From: Candidatus Coprovivens excrementavium
GTDB taxonomy: Bacteria; Bacillota_I; Bacilli_A; RF39; UBA660
Assembly: GCA_944363975.1 (NCBI GenBank)
Contig: CALVVU010000001.1
Coordinates: 62,001 to 126,000, forward strand
Length of the DNA: 64,000 nucleotides
Reading direction: 5' to 3'
Of the stretch, positions 43,158-53,500 are shown in pieces; the first letter of the stretch is position 1, and each line of letters starts with the position of its first letter. The position numbers and the translations under genes are program-made. The notes beneath the pieces were generated by a model, which saw only the letters and a list, made by a program, of their open reading frames with translations, was not told where the DNA came from and searched no databases.

Positions 43158-45321
43158 CTTTATTAACTTTCTTTTCTTTTTTTTCTGGTTTTGGAAGAGC
43201 TGATTTACGTGATAAATTCAAACGATTTCGATTATCATATCCTTCAGCGCGAACAATTATCTCATCCCCTACTTTAAATAAATCAGATGGTTTTTCAACT
43301 CTTTCCCAAGCTAATTGAGAAACGTGGCATAATCCTTCACAACCTGGCCATAGTTCAACGAAAAGACCAAAATCTTCAACTTTAACGACTTTACCATTAT
43401 ATATTTTGCCCTCTTCTACTTCACGAGCAACATTTTCTATCATTTCTTTTGTTTTAGCAATTATATCTTGATCACGATGATAGATTAAAACAGTTCCATC
43501 ATCTTGAAGATCAACTTTAACAGCATTAATATCATTTACGGAAGTAACATTAGATGATTCAAGAATAATTTTAGTTATCATGTCTCCACCTTTACCGATA
43601 ACATCTTTAATCTTATCAGGATTGATATGAATAGTTTCGATTTTAGGTGCATATTTTGATAGCTCTTTACGTGGTTCTGAAATAACGCTTTCCATAACAT
43701 CTAATATTTCTAAACGAGCTTGTTTAGCTTGAGCTAAAGCTTCTTTTAATATTTTTTCAGCAACACCTTTAATCTTAATATCCATTTGTAAAGCAGTGAT
43801 ACCTTTTCTAGTTCCTGCTACTTTAAAGTCCATATCACCCATGTGATCTTCTAATCCTTGAATGTCAGTTAAAATTGTGTATTTTTTACCATCTTCACTA
43901 GTTATTAGTCCCATGGCAATACCTGCTACTGGAGCTTTTATTGGAACACCGGCAGCCATTAAACTTAAGCATCCTGCACAGATAGTTGCTTGAGATGATG
44001 AACCATTTGATTCAAGAATTTCTGATACTACACGAACTGTATATGGAAATTCTTTTTCATCAGGCATTACTTGAAGTAAAGCACGTTCTCCTAATGCACC
44101 ATGACCTATTTCACGACGACCTGGGGAACCATAACGTCCTACTTCACCAACAGAGAATTGAGGGAAGTTATAATGAAGCATAAAACGTTTAGAAGCTTCA
44201 ATATCTATACCATCAAGAATTTGATTTTCTTCTAATGAACCAAGTGTTGTTGTAGCGAGTGCTTGAGTTTCTCCGCGAGTAAAGACAGCTGATCCGTGAG
44301 TGCGTGGTAAAAGATCAATCATTGCTGATAGAGGACGAATTTCTTTCATACCACGACCATCAGTTCTTTTTTTGTCTTTAGTAACCATGCGACGTACTAC
44401 TAGACCTTCAATGCTATCAACAACTTTTTTAACTTGACCTAGTAATTCGGCACAATTTTCTCTTTCACTATATATTTCAGCAAAGTTTTCCATTGTTGCT
44501 TCTTTAACTGCATCAATATCAGCATATTTTTCAAGCTTGCTTTTACTTGATGATAATGCTTCATACATCTTATCTGTAGCATATTCTTTAACTGCTTTTT
44601 CAACTTCTTCGTCAATTTTAGCAAGTTCCACTTCAACTTTTGGCTTGCCTATTTCAGCGATAATTTTTTCTTGAAATTCACATAGTTTTTTGATATGTTC
44701 ATGTCCAAACATTAAAGCTCCTAAGATATCCTTTTCAGATACTTGTTTAGCTCCAGCTTCGACCATACAAATGGCATCTTTAGTTCCAGCAACAGTTAAA
44801 TGAATCGTTGATTGTTCTTCTTGTTCTACTGATGGATTAATGATGTATTCTTTACCTATTTTTCCAACAATTACACCAGCTACTGGTCCATCAAATGGAA
44901 TATCACTAATGCCTAATGCTAATGATGTACCTAATAAAGCTGCCATTTCTGGAGAATTATCTTGATCAACTGATAAAACGGTATTAATTACTTGTACTTC
45001 ATTACGAAAATTCTCGTCGAACATTGGACGAATAGGACGATCAATCAAACGAGCTGCTAATGTAGCTTGCTCAGTAGGTCGACCTTCTCTTTTGATAAAA
45101 CCACCAGGAATTTTGCCGACAGAATATAATTTTTCTTGGTATAAAACTGTTAATGGAAAGAAATCTTGGGTGATTGGGGTATGCCCCATTACAGCTGCAG
45201 TTAAAATAACTGTATCTCCATATCTAACTAGTACTGAACCATTAGCTTGCTTAGCTAATTCACCTGTTTCAATTGTGATTTTTTTACCTAAAAAATCTAA
45301 ATCATATACTTTTTTACTCAT
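43138..45321 (-). CDS. pnp: Polyribonucleotide nucleotidyltransferase
   Basis: 727 aa PNPase, a 3'-5' phosphorolytic exoribonuclease of the degradosome. Two RNase PH cores (1-220 and about 310-545) flank a helical linker, with [15 protein letters not shown] and [19 protein letters not shown] ([19 protein letters not shown]) and S1 ([18 protein letters not shown]) domains follow. A Lys-rich tail ends the protein. Downstream of rpsO, as in Bacillus, separated by a terminator that may allow read-through. Confidence 0.98.
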   Translation of the reverse strand: MSKKVYDLDFLGKKITIETGELAKQANGSVLVRYGDTVILTAAVMGHTPITQDFFPLTVLYQEKLYSVGKIPGGFIKREGRPTEQATLAARLIDRPIRPMFDENFRNEVQVINTVLSVDQDNSPEMAALLGTSLALGISDIPFDGPVAGVIVGKIGKEYIINPSVEQEEQSTIHLTVAGTKDAICMVEAGAKQVSEKDILGALMFGHEHIKKLCEFQEKIIAEIGKPKVEVELAKIDEEVEKAVKEYATDKMYEALSSSKSKLEKYADIDAVKEATMENFAEIYSERENCAELLGQVKKVVDSIEGLVVRRMVTKDKKRTDGRGMKEIRPLSAMIDLLPRTHGSAVFTRGETQALATTTLGSLEENQILDGIDIEASKRFMLHYNFPQFSVGEVGRYGSPGRREIGHGALGERALLQVMPDEKEFPYTVRVVSEILESNGSSSQATICAGCLSLMAAGVPIKAPVAGIAMGLITSEDGKKYTILTDIQGLEDHMGDMDFKVAGTRKGITALQMDIKIKGVAEKILKEALAQAKQARLEILDVMESVISEPRKELSKYAPKIETIHINPDKIKDVIGKGGDMITKIILESSNVTSVNDINAVKVDLQDDGTVLIYHRDQDIIAKTKEMIENVAREVEEGKIYNGKVVKVEDFGLFVELWPGCEGLCHVSQLAWERVEKPSDLFKVGDEIIVRAEGYDNRNRLNLSRKSALPKPEKKEKKVNKDEKKTK

Positions 45322-45339
45322 TTTTTTACCTCTATTTCT

Positions 45340-45372
45340 TAAAAAAAGACACTTAAAAATAAGTGCCTACTT
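45340..45372 (-). terminator. Terminator between rpsO and pnp
   Basis: AGGCACTTA / TAAGTGTCT stem followed by seven T on the minus strand. As in other Firmicutes, partial read-through would feed pnp. Confidence 0.85.
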
Positions 45373-45378
45373 TTTTTA

Positions 45379-45648
45379 CTATTTTCTAATGCCTAGGGCT
45401 TCAATAGTTTTTCTATAACTTACTACATCATTTTTCTTTAAATAATCTAGTAAACTTCTTCTTTTTCCAACCATCATTTGAAGACCACGTTTAGAATGAT
45501 AATCGTGAATGTGAGTCTTTAAATGTTCTGTTAAATTGTTAATTTCTTCAGTAAGGATAGCTATTTGAACTTCAGTTGCTCCACTATCTTTTTCATTCTT
45601 ACCAAATTGTTTAATTAATTCAGCTTTTCTTTCTTTTGAAATTGCCAT
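45379..45648 (-). CDS. rpsO: Ribosomal protein S15
   Basis: 89 aa, full length, binding the 16S rRNA central domain. Clear S15 sequence: [52 protein letters not shown] promoter and a leader of about 75 bases precede it, as expected for S15 autoregulation. Start at 45648 behind AAGGAGGAA. Confidence 0.98.
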   Translation of the reverse strand: MAISKERKAELIKQFGKNEKDSGATEVQIAILTEEINNLTEHLKTHIHDYHSKRGLQMMVGKRRSLLDYLKKNDVVSYRKTIEALGIRK

Positions 45649-45729
45649 TATTATTCCTCCTTTTCATATTAACCGTTTATCCTAGTATAGATTCGGAGAT
45701 TTCTAAACCAAGATTAAACTTACTTGTTT

Positions 45730-45758
45730 AATATACCAAATTATCTTAATATTATCAA
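45730..45758 (-). promoter_or_regulatory. rpsO promoter
   Basis: TTGATA (45753-45758) and TATATT (45730-45735) with a 17-base spacer. Transcription would start near 45723, giving a 70-75 base leader to rpsO with a hairpin-forming region (GTTTA...TAAAC) that could be the S15 binding site. The rest of 45649-45813 holds nothing else. Confidence 0.75.
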
Positions 45759-45813
45759 GTATTATTTGCTTTTTATTTTATAATATTTTTATGATAATAG
45801 TATTAATATTATT

Positions 45814-46743
45814 TTAATGGTTCTCGCTGTGAGGTTTTTTTGTTAATTTTTGACATACTATATCTATATCTTCGATATTAGATTTGTGAAAATCATTAAA
45901 AATCGGACTATTTAGATGACACATATTAACAACAGTGTCATAAATTACTTTAAGATGTTTATTAGTTAATGGATGATGATCACTTTGGAGAAATGTCTGG
46001 TTAACAATAGTAGTGAAATTTTGAGGCGTCATTTGACCACTTAGTAATGAAAGCCCCATTTTAATATTTAATGTAAGATCACTTCCTACATATTGAGCTT
46101 TTAAAAAATCTATATATTGAGCAAAAGCAAGAGCTGTTGGATCACTTATCATATACATTGATTCTTCTTTAAATAGAGTAACAGCATGGTTTCCGATTCT
46201 TTTTAGAGGTGTTAATTGAACAAGTTTACTTATAATACGGTCAGAAATCTTAACTTTGGGATTAATTTCTCTATCAATATTTGGGCGATATTCAAAGTTT
46301 GCTTCTTGATGTGAATCAACTTCACATCCTAGAAGATAAGCTTCGTGTCCCATAGCTCGTAAGACACTAGTTTGCATATCGGCATTATTTAAGCAAACTG
46401 ATTTACCTAACATAATATCGGCTCCTGTTACAACTGGATTATTAATACGATCAGAGATACTATATACTAATTTTTTGTCTTTAGATAGATATCCATTCCA
46501 AAGCAAGTATTGAAAAACAATACAGGCAAGTATTGGATCATTGCTATTAGTAAAATATTTTATAAATTCAGCTGTTCTTTTAACAATGTTTAAATAGGCA
46601 CGATAGTAATCGGTGGTACTAATTTCTTGATAAGTAGGAGTTAAAAAACCACTACAGCTTTTAACTAAATTATCATCGTAAAAATTATAAAAGCGACGAA
46701 TCTCTTCTAATTTTTCTTTATTTATTTCATTAATTGTTATCAT
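45814..46743 (-). CDS. Transglutaminase-like (papain-fold) protein
   Basis: 309 aa, no signal peptide. A possible catalytic set is Cys in GKSVCLNNADM (about residue 117), His in IGNHAVTLF (about 190) and Asp in MISDPTALAF, the C-H-D order of transglutaminase/cysteine-protease folds, with VLRAMGHEAYLLGCEV matching the helix that follows the Cys. Substrate unknown. It stands between rpsO and truB, an unusual position for such a gene. Confidence 0.65.
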   Translation of the reverse strand: MITINEINKEKLEEIRRFYNFYDDNLVKSCSGFLTPTYQEISTTDYYRAYLNIVKRTAEFIKYFTNSNDPILACIVFQYLLWNGYLSKDKKLVYSISDRINNPVVTGADIMLGKSVCLNNADMQTSVLRAMGHEAYLLGCEVDSHQEANFEYRPNIDREINPKVKISDRIISKLVQLTPLKRIGNHAVTLFKEESMYMISDPTALAFAQYIDFLKAQYVGSDLTLNIKMGLSLLSGQMTPQNFTTIVNQTFLQSDHHPLTNKHLKVIYDTVVNMCHLNSPIFNDFHKSNIEDIDIVCQKLTKKPHSENH

Positions 46744-46753
46744 GAAATCCCCC

Positions 46754-47611
46754 TTAGTTGATAAACATTTTTAGTGGTTTAGCTTTTTGACAATCTTTAT
46801 CATATGTTTGATAAATAGCTATTATCTTATTCTTATAGACAAGACAAGCAATATTGCTAGAAAAAGTTTTGTCTATTATAGAACCATTTTTTATTTTTTG
46901 ATATAAATTATCATCAATATTAATTTTTTCTAAATCAGTTAGAACTTCTTCGATTGATAATAGTTTATAATTATTTTTTTCAATTTCTTCTAAAGAAGAA
47001 GAATCTTCAATAGTAAATGATCCTTGTTTTGTTCTAGTTAAAGATGACATTGTTCCAACAGTATTTAATTTTTGACAAATATCATCTATTAAAGCACGGA
47101 TGTATGTGCCTTTAGATACAGTTGTTTTAAAAGTTATTTCATCTTTATTAAATGAAAGAAGTTTTATTTCTTTAATATTAATTTCTCTTTTAGGTAGTTC
47201 AACATTTTGACCTTGACGGGCATATTCATATAGTTTTTTACCATTTACTTTTACAGCTGAATAAATTGGAGTTGTTTGAATACTTGAACCTAAGAAACTA
47301 TTTAAAACAGCTATAATAGTTTCTTTATTTAACTGAGGAATATTTTTAGTTTCAATAGTAGTACCAGTTATATCAAGAGTATCAGTTTTAAAACCTAGTT
47401 TAATAGTAGCTATATATTCTTTGTATGTACTAGTTAGCAAATCACATAACTTAGTACATTGCCCAATACATACTACTAGAACACCAGTAGCAATTGGATC
47501 GAGAGTACCAGTGTGCCCAATTTTTTTTGTTTTAAATATTTTGGTTAATTTATTTACGACATCCCTTGATGTATAGCCTTGTGGTTTATTAACAATTATA
47601 ATTCCATTCAT
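46754..47611 (-). CDS. truB: tRNA pseudouridine-55 synthase
   Basis: TruB makes the pseudouridine of the T-loop in all tRNAs. NGIIIVNKPQGYTSRDVVNK at the start, the catalytic GTLDPIATGVLVV (Asp), YKEYIATIKLGFKTDT, KLYEYARQG and SKGTYIRALIDDIC are all visible. 285 aa from the ATG at 47611; the ATG at 47620 overlaps the GGAG site. A C-terminal PUA-like end is short. Confidence 0.96.
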   Translation of the reverse strand: MNGIIIVNKPQGYTSRDVVNKLTKIFKTKKIGHTGTLDPIATGVLVVCIGQCTKLCDLLTSTYKEYIATIKLGFKTDTLDITGTTIETKNIPQLNKETIIAVLNSFLGSSIQTTPIYSAVKVNGKKLYEYARQGQNVELPKREINIKEIKLLSFNKDEITFKTTVSKGTYIRALIDDICQKLNTVGTMSSLTRTKQGSFTIEDSSSLEEIEKNNYKLLSIEEVLTDLEKINIDDNLYQKIKNGSIIDKTFSSNIACLVYKNKIIAIYQTYDKDCQKAKPLKMFIN

Positions 47612-47626
47612 AGTAATCATCTCCGA

Positions 47627-48448
47627 TTAGTTATTTAAATAAATTAGTTTTTTTTGCTTAGTAAAGAGTTCAAAATTTTCAATTTTTATTTCTTTTGAAG
47701 TAAAAGAAAAAATTAGGAAACCTGGTTTACCTTTATCACCATTATATATTTTTAGATCGTCACTTAAGGTAGGTAAAAAAATTTTATTATCTTTTATATA
47801 TAATTGATGGCGATGACCAAATAGTAGAATATTTTCTTTTAAATATGGAATACTTAAATTATATTTAGATATGGGATGGTGAAGAGATATAATGGTGTTT
47901 TTCCATGTTATATAAGATTTCTTAAAACCAAGAATTTTGATATTGGATAATTTTAATAATTCTTGATTAAATGCTTCATCTTTTTTTAAAAGATGTAAAT
48001 CATGATTACCAAATAAAAGATAAGTTGTAATATCTGGATACGTATTGAAAAATGATAAGGCAATTGATAATTGCTTATCAGGTTCGATAAATTGAGGTTC
48101 GACATTTTTAATAGTACTTTGAAATAAATCTCCTAGATGAATAATGGTCTTAATATTATGAGATACTGCATATTCATATACTTGATGAAGATATTCAAGG
48201 TTACTATATTTACTACCAAGATGAGTGTCTGAGATTAAAATAATTTGCTCTTCGTTAATAAAAGGAATATCTATGTATTTAATAAGTTCTTGATTAGATA
48301 TTCCTCCTACTAGTAAGATTGATAATAGTTCTTCTTTTGTATAAGATGTTTCTTTAATTACTTCTCTTAAATCTTTTAACCTATTATATAAGGAGATAAC
48401 TTGTTTTTTTTCTTCTTGAGTAAACATACTCATATTATATTTAATCAT
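47627..48448 (-). CDS. Calcineurin-like metallophosphoesterase
   Basis: 273 aa from the ATG at 48448, behind CAGGAGA and directly after the upstream stop. Motifs: ISDTHLGSKYSN (D-H), IIHLGDLFQ (GD), LFGNHDLHLL (GNHD), ISLHHPISKY and LFGHRHQLYI (GH-H), the full binuclear metal set. The N-terminal 85 residues form a separate helical domain. The phosphoester substrate is unknown. Confidence 0.88.
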   Translation of the reverse strand: MIKYNMSMFTQEEKKQVISLYNRLKDLREVIKETSYTKEELLSILLVGGISNQELIKYIDIPFINEEQIILISDTHLGSKYSNLEYLHQVYEYAVSHNIKTIIHLGDLFQSTIKNVEPQFIEPDKQLSIALSFFNTYPDITTYLLFGNHDLHLLKKDEAFNQELLKLSNIKILGFKKSYITWKNTIISLHHPISKYNLSIPYLKENILLFGHRHQLYIKDNKIFLPTLSDDLKIYNGDKGKPGFLIFSFTSKEIKIENFELFTKQKKLIYLNN

Positions 48449-48449
48449 A

Positions 48450-49160
48450 TTATCTCCTGTTTGACAAAATAGGATAATCGATTTCAAATTCAGGGCCTAA
48501 GGTATCTACTTCTAATTGACCATTATCATATTTTCTTAATAAGGAAGCAGTTTTTTCAATGATATATCTTTGGTAACTTTCTGGTGAAATAGACATAAAT
48601 GGTATGTAGTTATCAACATGAACACAACCACACATAGCAATATAAAAATCTTTTTGTTCTTGACAAGCCTGCTCGATGATGGTCTCAGTTACTTCACAAG
48701 GCATAATACCAGTTACTAAATTAAACTCTTTGATATTTGTATGTAGTGTAAAGTCTTCGCGATGTAGAGTCATATTAGAATATTTTGGTTTTGAATCTAT
48801 TAATAATGGCTCATAGAGAGTTATTGTTCCCTTACCTATTTTTAGTTGTTCATAGGCAAGTTTATTAGCAAACGAAGGAATAACTCCTGATCCAATATCG
48901 ATAATATTACATCCGATGTCAAATCTTTCTTTTATTCTTTTTATATGTTCATCATAGAAATCGCCTTTTTCATGTACTAAACCTATTTCACTATAAACTT
49001 GCATCAAAACATCTGGAGCACATGATGAAAAAACATAAAGCCAAAAATTTTCTTCAATATAATTCCATAAATCTTGTGAATATCTAGATTGATATTTGTT
49101 TTTAAAAATATTAAATCTTTCAGCTATTTGTTCTTCGCTGAATCCTTTTTTAGCTAACAT
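48450..49160 (-). CDS. Methyltransferase-like protein
   Basis: 236 aa from the ATG at 49160, eight bases after AGGGGG. The longer reading back to 49214 lacks such a site. Contains a SAM-binding-like NIIDIGSGVIPSFANKLA (motif I, about 83-100), a LYEPLL acidic end to strand 2 and LVTGIMPCEV. Looks Rossmann-fold, but the target is unknown. It abuts the metallophosphoesterase gene (2-base gap). Confidence 0.7.
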   Translation of the reverse strand: MLAKKGFSEEQIAERFNIFKNKYQSRYSQDLWNYIEENFWLYVFSSCAPDVLMQVYSEIGLVHEKGDFYDEHIKRIKERFDIGCNIIDIGSGVIPSFANKLAYEQLKIGKGTITLYEPLLIDSKPKYSNMTLHREDFTLHTNIKEFNLVTGIMPCEVTETIIEQACQEQKDFYIAMCGCVHVDNYIPFMSISPESYQRYIIEKTASLLRKYDNGQLEVDTLGPEFEIDYPILSNRR

Positions 49161-49222
49161 GTAAAATCCCCCTTTTATGGGGATTATATTATTATAAAGA
49201 AAGTTTTTTGTCAAATTCTTAA

Positions 49223-50683
49223 TTATTTTTGATATTTATTTTTAAAATAGTTAATTAGGGGTTCTGAAGATAATTCTTGATGACATAATTTTTCAGCTAC
49301 TTCTTTAATATTATATGCTCCACCATAATTGTGAATTTGTTGATTAAGATATTTAGTAATATCCTTTATACGTCCTTCTTTTAAAATATTATCAACATTA
49401 CCAAGTGCGTAATTGATATTTTGTAGCAACATACCATCAAATATGGAACCTAGTAAATAAGAAGGAAAATAGCCGAAAGATCCTTGTGACCAGTGAACGT
49501 CTTGGAGAAGACCTTCGGCATCATTAGGTACTTCTATTCCAAGATATTCTTTCATTTTAGAGTTCCAAATAGTTGGTAGATCTTCAACAGATATTTTGTT
49601 ATTGAAAATGTCTTTTTCGATTTCATATCGTAAAATAATATGAAAACAGTAAGTTAATTCATCTGCCTCAGTTCGAATAAGAGATGGCTCTGCTTTATTT
49701 AAATAACTGACAAAATCTTCTAAGGAAATATCAACTTTTAATTTTGGTTTTAGCTTATCATAAATAGGAATCCAAAAATTGATATTACGACCTAAGATGT
49801 TTTCATAAAAACGCGATTGACTTTCATGAAGAGCGTATTTGTTAATGTCATAAATTGGATACTTTGTTAAATTATCGTTAATATTTTGCTCGAATATTCC
49901 ATGTCCTCCTTCATGAATTACAGTACATACATGATCAAAGATACTTTTATTATTAGAAAAAGTTATGCGAACATCATTATTGTTTAATTTGCATGTATAG
50001 CCATGAGGATAAATACCAAGTGCTCCTCTTTCGTTATCAAAACCAATATAATCTAATAAGAGATGAGCTATATCTAGTAGTTCTTCTTTAGTATAAGAGA
50101 TTTGAGGAACACCTATTTTAGTAGGTTTTAATTTTTTTATAAGAGGTATTAATTCTTTTTTTAATTTAGTAAATAAAGGGTCAATAATTGCAGATGTTAA
50201 TCCTCTTTCATACTCATTTAACATATCATCATATAAATTCTGACTATTGGGATATTTGTAAGAATAATATTTTTTAGTATAGTTGATAATTTTTTCTAAA
50301 TATGGTTTAAAAATTAGATAGTCTTTTTTTTGCTTAGCTTCTAACCATATGGCATTTGATTTACTACATAAACTGCTATATTCTTCATAAAAGTCTTTGG
50401 GAATTCTGGCTTCTCTTTCATAGTCTTCTTGAAGTTCTTTTAAATATATTTGTTCTTCAATAGTTAAATCTTTGAATTCGTTACTATTAATTACATTATC
50501 TACTAATGTTTTGAACTCTGGACTAGTTGACAACTTAAATGATTCTACTTCAACCTGAGTTTTTACATTAATTAGATAATCTATTGATTTAGTTGGGGCA
50601 ATTGTATCCATTTCCCAATGCATTAAAGTAGAAATGTAGTTAAGATCAGCTATTTTTTGTAAATATTCTAATAATTCTTTCAT
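49223..50683 (-). CDS. Carboxypeptidase Taq (M32 metallopeptidase)
   Basis: 486-aa zinc carboxypeptidase of family M32. The HEGGHGIFE metal site (HExxH, about residues 231-239) is intact, with the downstream Glu in ALHESQSRFYENILG and the family motifs DVRITF and SLIRTEADELTY. It removes C-terminal amino acids from peptides in the cytoplasm. Inserted between rbfA and the truB side of the operon, an unusual place. Confidence 0.93.
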   Translation of the reverse strand: MKELLEYLQKIADLNYISTLMHWEMDTIAPTKSIDYLINVKTQVEVESFKLSTSPEFKTLVDNVINSNEFKDLTIEEQIYLKELQEDYEREARIPKDFYEEYSSLCSKSNAIWLEAKQKKDYLIFKPYLEKIINYTKKYYSYKYPNSQNLYDDMLNEYERGLTSAIIDPLFTKLKKELIPLIKKLKPTKIGVPQISYTKEELLDIAHLLLDYIGFDNERGALGIYPHGYTCKLNNNDVRITFSNNKSIFDHVCTVIHEGGHGIFEQNINDNLTKYPIYDINKYALHESQSRFYENILGRNINFWIPIYDKLKPKLKVDISLEDFVSYLNKAEPSLIRTEADELTYCFHIILRYEIEKDIFNNKISVEDLPTIWNSKMKEYLGIEVPNDAEGLLQDVHWSQGSFGYFPSYLLGSIFDGMLLQNINYALGNVDNILKEGRIKDITKYLNQQIHNYGGAYNIKEVAEKLCHQELSSEPLINYFKNKYQK

Positions 50684-50730
50684 TTTATCACTCCTCTTTT
50701 TATACTAATAGATATGAGTATAAATTGCAA

Positions 50731-50760
50731 TAAAAAAGATGGAGTTATTCTCCATCCTTT
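50731..50760 (-). terminator. Terminator after rbfA
   Basis: GGATGGAG / CTCCATCT stem followed by six T on the minus strand, overlapping the rbfA stop at 50745. It ends the nusA-infB transcript. Confidence 0.85.
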
Positions 50761-51098
50761 TCATGTATCTCGTTAATTAATCTTTCAATATTATTTCCAT
50801 AAGCAATTGAATTATCATATTGAAACCTAATTTTAGGAGTATGTCGTATTTCTATACGATCAGCTATTTTAGTCCTTAAATATCCAGCAGTATCGTCGTT
50901 AAGTTGTTTTTCAAGAGTTTTATGATCTTCATCTTTTAAAGTCGTAAAAAAGACTTTGGCTAGACCTAAATCGTTAGTAACTTCAACACCAGTTATTGTA
51001 ATATTTTTTAATAGTGAATCATGTGCTTCAGTAGCACAGATATTACTAAGTTCTTGTGCGATTTGAGAACCTATTCTTTTTAATTTTATTTGATTCAT
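50745..51098 (-). CDS. rbfA: Ribosome-binding factor A
   Basis: 117 aa, KH-fold factor for 16S rRNA 5'-end maturation in cold and normal growth. RIGSQIAQELSNI at the start, ITITGVEVTNDLGLAKVFFT and LRTKIADRIEIRHTPKIRF are typical. Overlaps infB by 4 bases. Confidence 0.95.
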   Translation of the reverse strand: MNQIKLKRIGSQIAQELSNICATEAHDSLLKNITITGVEVTNDLGLAKVFFTTLKDEDHKTLEKQLNDDTAGYLRTKIADRIEIRHTPKIRFQYDNSIAYGNNIERLINEIHEKDGE

Positions 51099-53209
51099 CT
51101 TTTAACCTCTACTTCTTCGTATATTTCAATTGTATCGCCAACTTTTATATCAGAATAGTTTTCTAAGGTTAAACCGCATTCGTATCCTTTTTTTACTTCT
51201 TTTACTTGATCTTTTTCATGTTGTAATGTCGATACCTTAGTATCAGTTATAACAATTCCATCACGTATTAGACGAGCTTTAGCATCTTTTTTAACAATAC
51301 CATCTGTAACATATGAACCAGCTATATTACCAACTTTGGAAAATTTGAATATTTTTCTAATTTCTACATTACCAATTATTTTCTCTTCATATTCTGGCTC
51401 TAGCATACCTTTCATAGCTGCTTCCATCTCTTCAACTAATTTATAAATAATAGTATATAAGCGAATATCAACACCATATTCTTTAGCAATTTCTTTAGTT
51501 GAATTTGATGGTGAGACACAGAATCCTAAGATAATAGCTTGGGAAGCTTGTGCTAGAACAACATCACTTTCGGTAATTGTTCCAATTCCACTTCTAATAA
51601 CTTTAACTTTTACACCATCAACATCTATCTTTTCAAGAGCATTTCGAACGGCTTCTTCTGAGCCACGAACATCAGCTTTTAAAACAACATTTATCTCTTT
51701 AGTATTGGAGTCAATTGATGCAAATAAGTTATCTAATGAAAGAGTTTGTTTTTGGAATTTATGTTCGCGAGCCTGAATACTTCTCTTTTCAGCGATAGTT
51801 TTAGCTTCTGATTCAGTTTCAAAAGCCATGAATTTATCACCAGCAGATGGATTAGATGATAAACCTGTTATTTCAACTGGAGTTGATGGACCAGCCTCAA
51901 CGATTGAATTACCAATGTCATCTTTCATCGTTCTTACTTTACCATATGTTGTTCCTACAACAATCGGATCACCAATTCGAAGGGTACCATTTTGGATAAG
52001 AAGTGATGCTACTCCACCTACATTTTTATCCATCTTAGATTCGATAACAGTTCCCATTGCATATCTATTTGGATTAGCTCTTAGATTTTGCATTTCAGCT
52101 ATAGCAAGAATTGTTTCAAGTAATAAGTCTAGTCCTTGACCTGTCTTAGCAGAAATATCAACAAATGGAACGTTTCCTCCCCATTCTTCTGGAGTAACAT
52201 TATGTTCAGCCATTTCGGTCCTAATACGATCCGGATGTGCATCTGGCTTATCTATTTTATTAACAGCAACGATAATTGGAACATTGGCTGCTAAGGCATG
52301 ATCGATTGCTTCTTCTGTTTGAGGCATAACGCCATCATCAGCGGCAACAATTATAATAACAATATCTGTTATACTTGCGCCACGAGCACGCATTTCGGTA
52401 AATGCTGCATGACCTGGAGTATCAATAAATGATATTTTGTGACCATTTCTTTCTACTTGATATGCACCTATAGCTTGAGTAATTCCTCCATATTCTGAGT
52501 CAACTATTTTACTCTTTCTAATTGTATCTAATAAAGTTGTTTTACCATGGTCAACATGACCCATTATCGTAACAACTGGAGGACGAACTACTAGGTCTTC
52601 TTCACGATCATTAACTTCAAATTCTTCGAAATTTGAAATATCTTGAGTTTCTTCTTTCTTTAGTGTCTTATTATAGTCAAGAGCAATAACACTAGCTGTT
52701 TCATAATCAATTGGATTATTTAAACTTAACATCAAACCAAGAGTCATTATTTTCTTTATAATTTCGGTACCACTAACTTTTAGTTCGTTAGCTAACTCTT
52801 GAACTGACATTCCATCTTTATAAAGAACAACATTTTCTTCTTCGGCATTACTCATTAATTTTTCTTTATGTTTATACATCTCTTTACGTTTAGACATATA
52901 TTCATCTTTAGAATTTTGTAGTTGACTTTTCTTTTTTAATTTTTGTTTTTTATTAGTATTGGCAAAATTTTTATCTAAGTTATTAGCTTCTACTAAATCT
53001 TCTACTACTTCGTCGATAGCATCTTCTTCTTCATAATCTGTTTCACTATCAGTACTAATTAAATTAATGGTATTATCAAGAATAATAATATCGTCTTCAG
53101 TAAGTTCGTCGTCTCCTGATTTGACATTAATTCCTAACTCGTTACATTTTTTTAGTATTTCAGCTACGGAATGATTTGTGTCATTAGCATAATCTTTTAC
53201 GCTCATCAT
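51095..53209 (-). CDS. infB: Translation initiation factor IF-2
   Basis: 704 aa GTPase delivering fMet-tRNA to the ribosome. IF2-N winged module at about 125-175 (LANELKVSGTEIIKKIM), G1 GHVDHGKTTLL (about 217), G3 DTPGHAAFTEMRARG, G4 NKIDKP and domains II-IV with C-terminal GYECGLTLENYSD. The N-terminal extension is short and Lys-rich. Start at 53209/53206 (two adjacent ATGs) behind GAGGTG. Confidence 0.98.
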   Translation of the reverse strand: MMSVKDYANDTNHSVAEILKKCNELGINVKSGDDELTEDDIIILDNTINLISTDSETDYEEEDAIDEVVEDLVEANNLDKNFANTNKKQKLKKKSQLQNSKDEYMSKRKEMYKHKEKLMSNAEEENVVLYKDGMSVQELANELKVSGTEIIKKIMTLGLMLSLNNPIDYETASVIALDYNKTLKKEETQDISNFEEFEVNDREEDLVVRPPVVTIMGHVDHGKTTLLDTIRKSKIVDSEYGGITQAIGAYQVERNGHKISFIDTPGHAAFTEMRARGASITDIVIIIVAADDGVMPQTEEAIDHALAANVPIIVAVNKIDKPDAHPDRIRTEMAEHNVTPEEWGGNVPFVDISAKTGQGLDLLLETILAIAEMQNLRANPNRYAMGTVIESKMDKNVGGVASLLIQNGTLRIGDPIVVGTTYGKVRTMKDDIGNSIVEAGPSTPVEITGLSSNPSAGDKFMAFETESEAKTIAEKRSIQAREHKFQKQTLSLDNLFASIDSNTKEINVVLKADVRGSEEAVRNALEKIDVDGVKVKVIRSGIGTITESDVVLAQASQAIILGFCVSPSNSTKEIAKEYGVDIRLYTIIYKLVEEMEAAMKGMLEPEYEEKIIGNVEIRKIFKFSKVGNIAGSYVTDGIVKKDAKARLIRDGIVITDTKVSTLQHEKDQVKEVKKGYECGLTLENYSDIKVGDTIEIYEEVEVKR

Positions 53210-53221
53210 AATTAATCACCT

Positions 53222-53485
53222 CTATCTTTCTTCTTCTATTATTTTAATCATTTCATCATATATTGATTCAGGAATTTCAACTTCTAAAATACGATCTAAA
53301 GCTTTGGTTTGACGTGCTTTATTAATAACATCAAGATCTTTTTTTAAATAAGCTCCTCGACCATTAGCTTTTCCTGTTAAATCTACAGAAACAATTCCTT
53401 CCTTATTACGAACTACTCTTAAAAGATCCTTTTTTAGAGTCTTTTCTTTGGTAATTACACATGTTCTTTCAGGCATTTTACGCAT
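53222..53485 (-). CDS. rnpM: RNase P modulator RnpM (YlxR family)
   Basis: 87 aa, DUF448 RNA-binding protein that modulates RNase P and sits in the nusA operon. PERTCVITKEKTLKKDLLRVVR near the start (given in part: RTCVITKEK), and GKANGRGAYLKKD. The L7Ae-like YlxQ gene that usually follows is absent: infB begins 12 bases later. Confidence 0.92.
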   Translation of the reverse strand: MRKMPERTCVITKEKTLKKDLLRVVRNKEGIVSVDLTGKANGRGAYLKKDLDVINKARQTKALDRILEVEIPESIYDEMIKIIEEER

Positions 53486-53500
53486 ATAAATACCTTCTTT

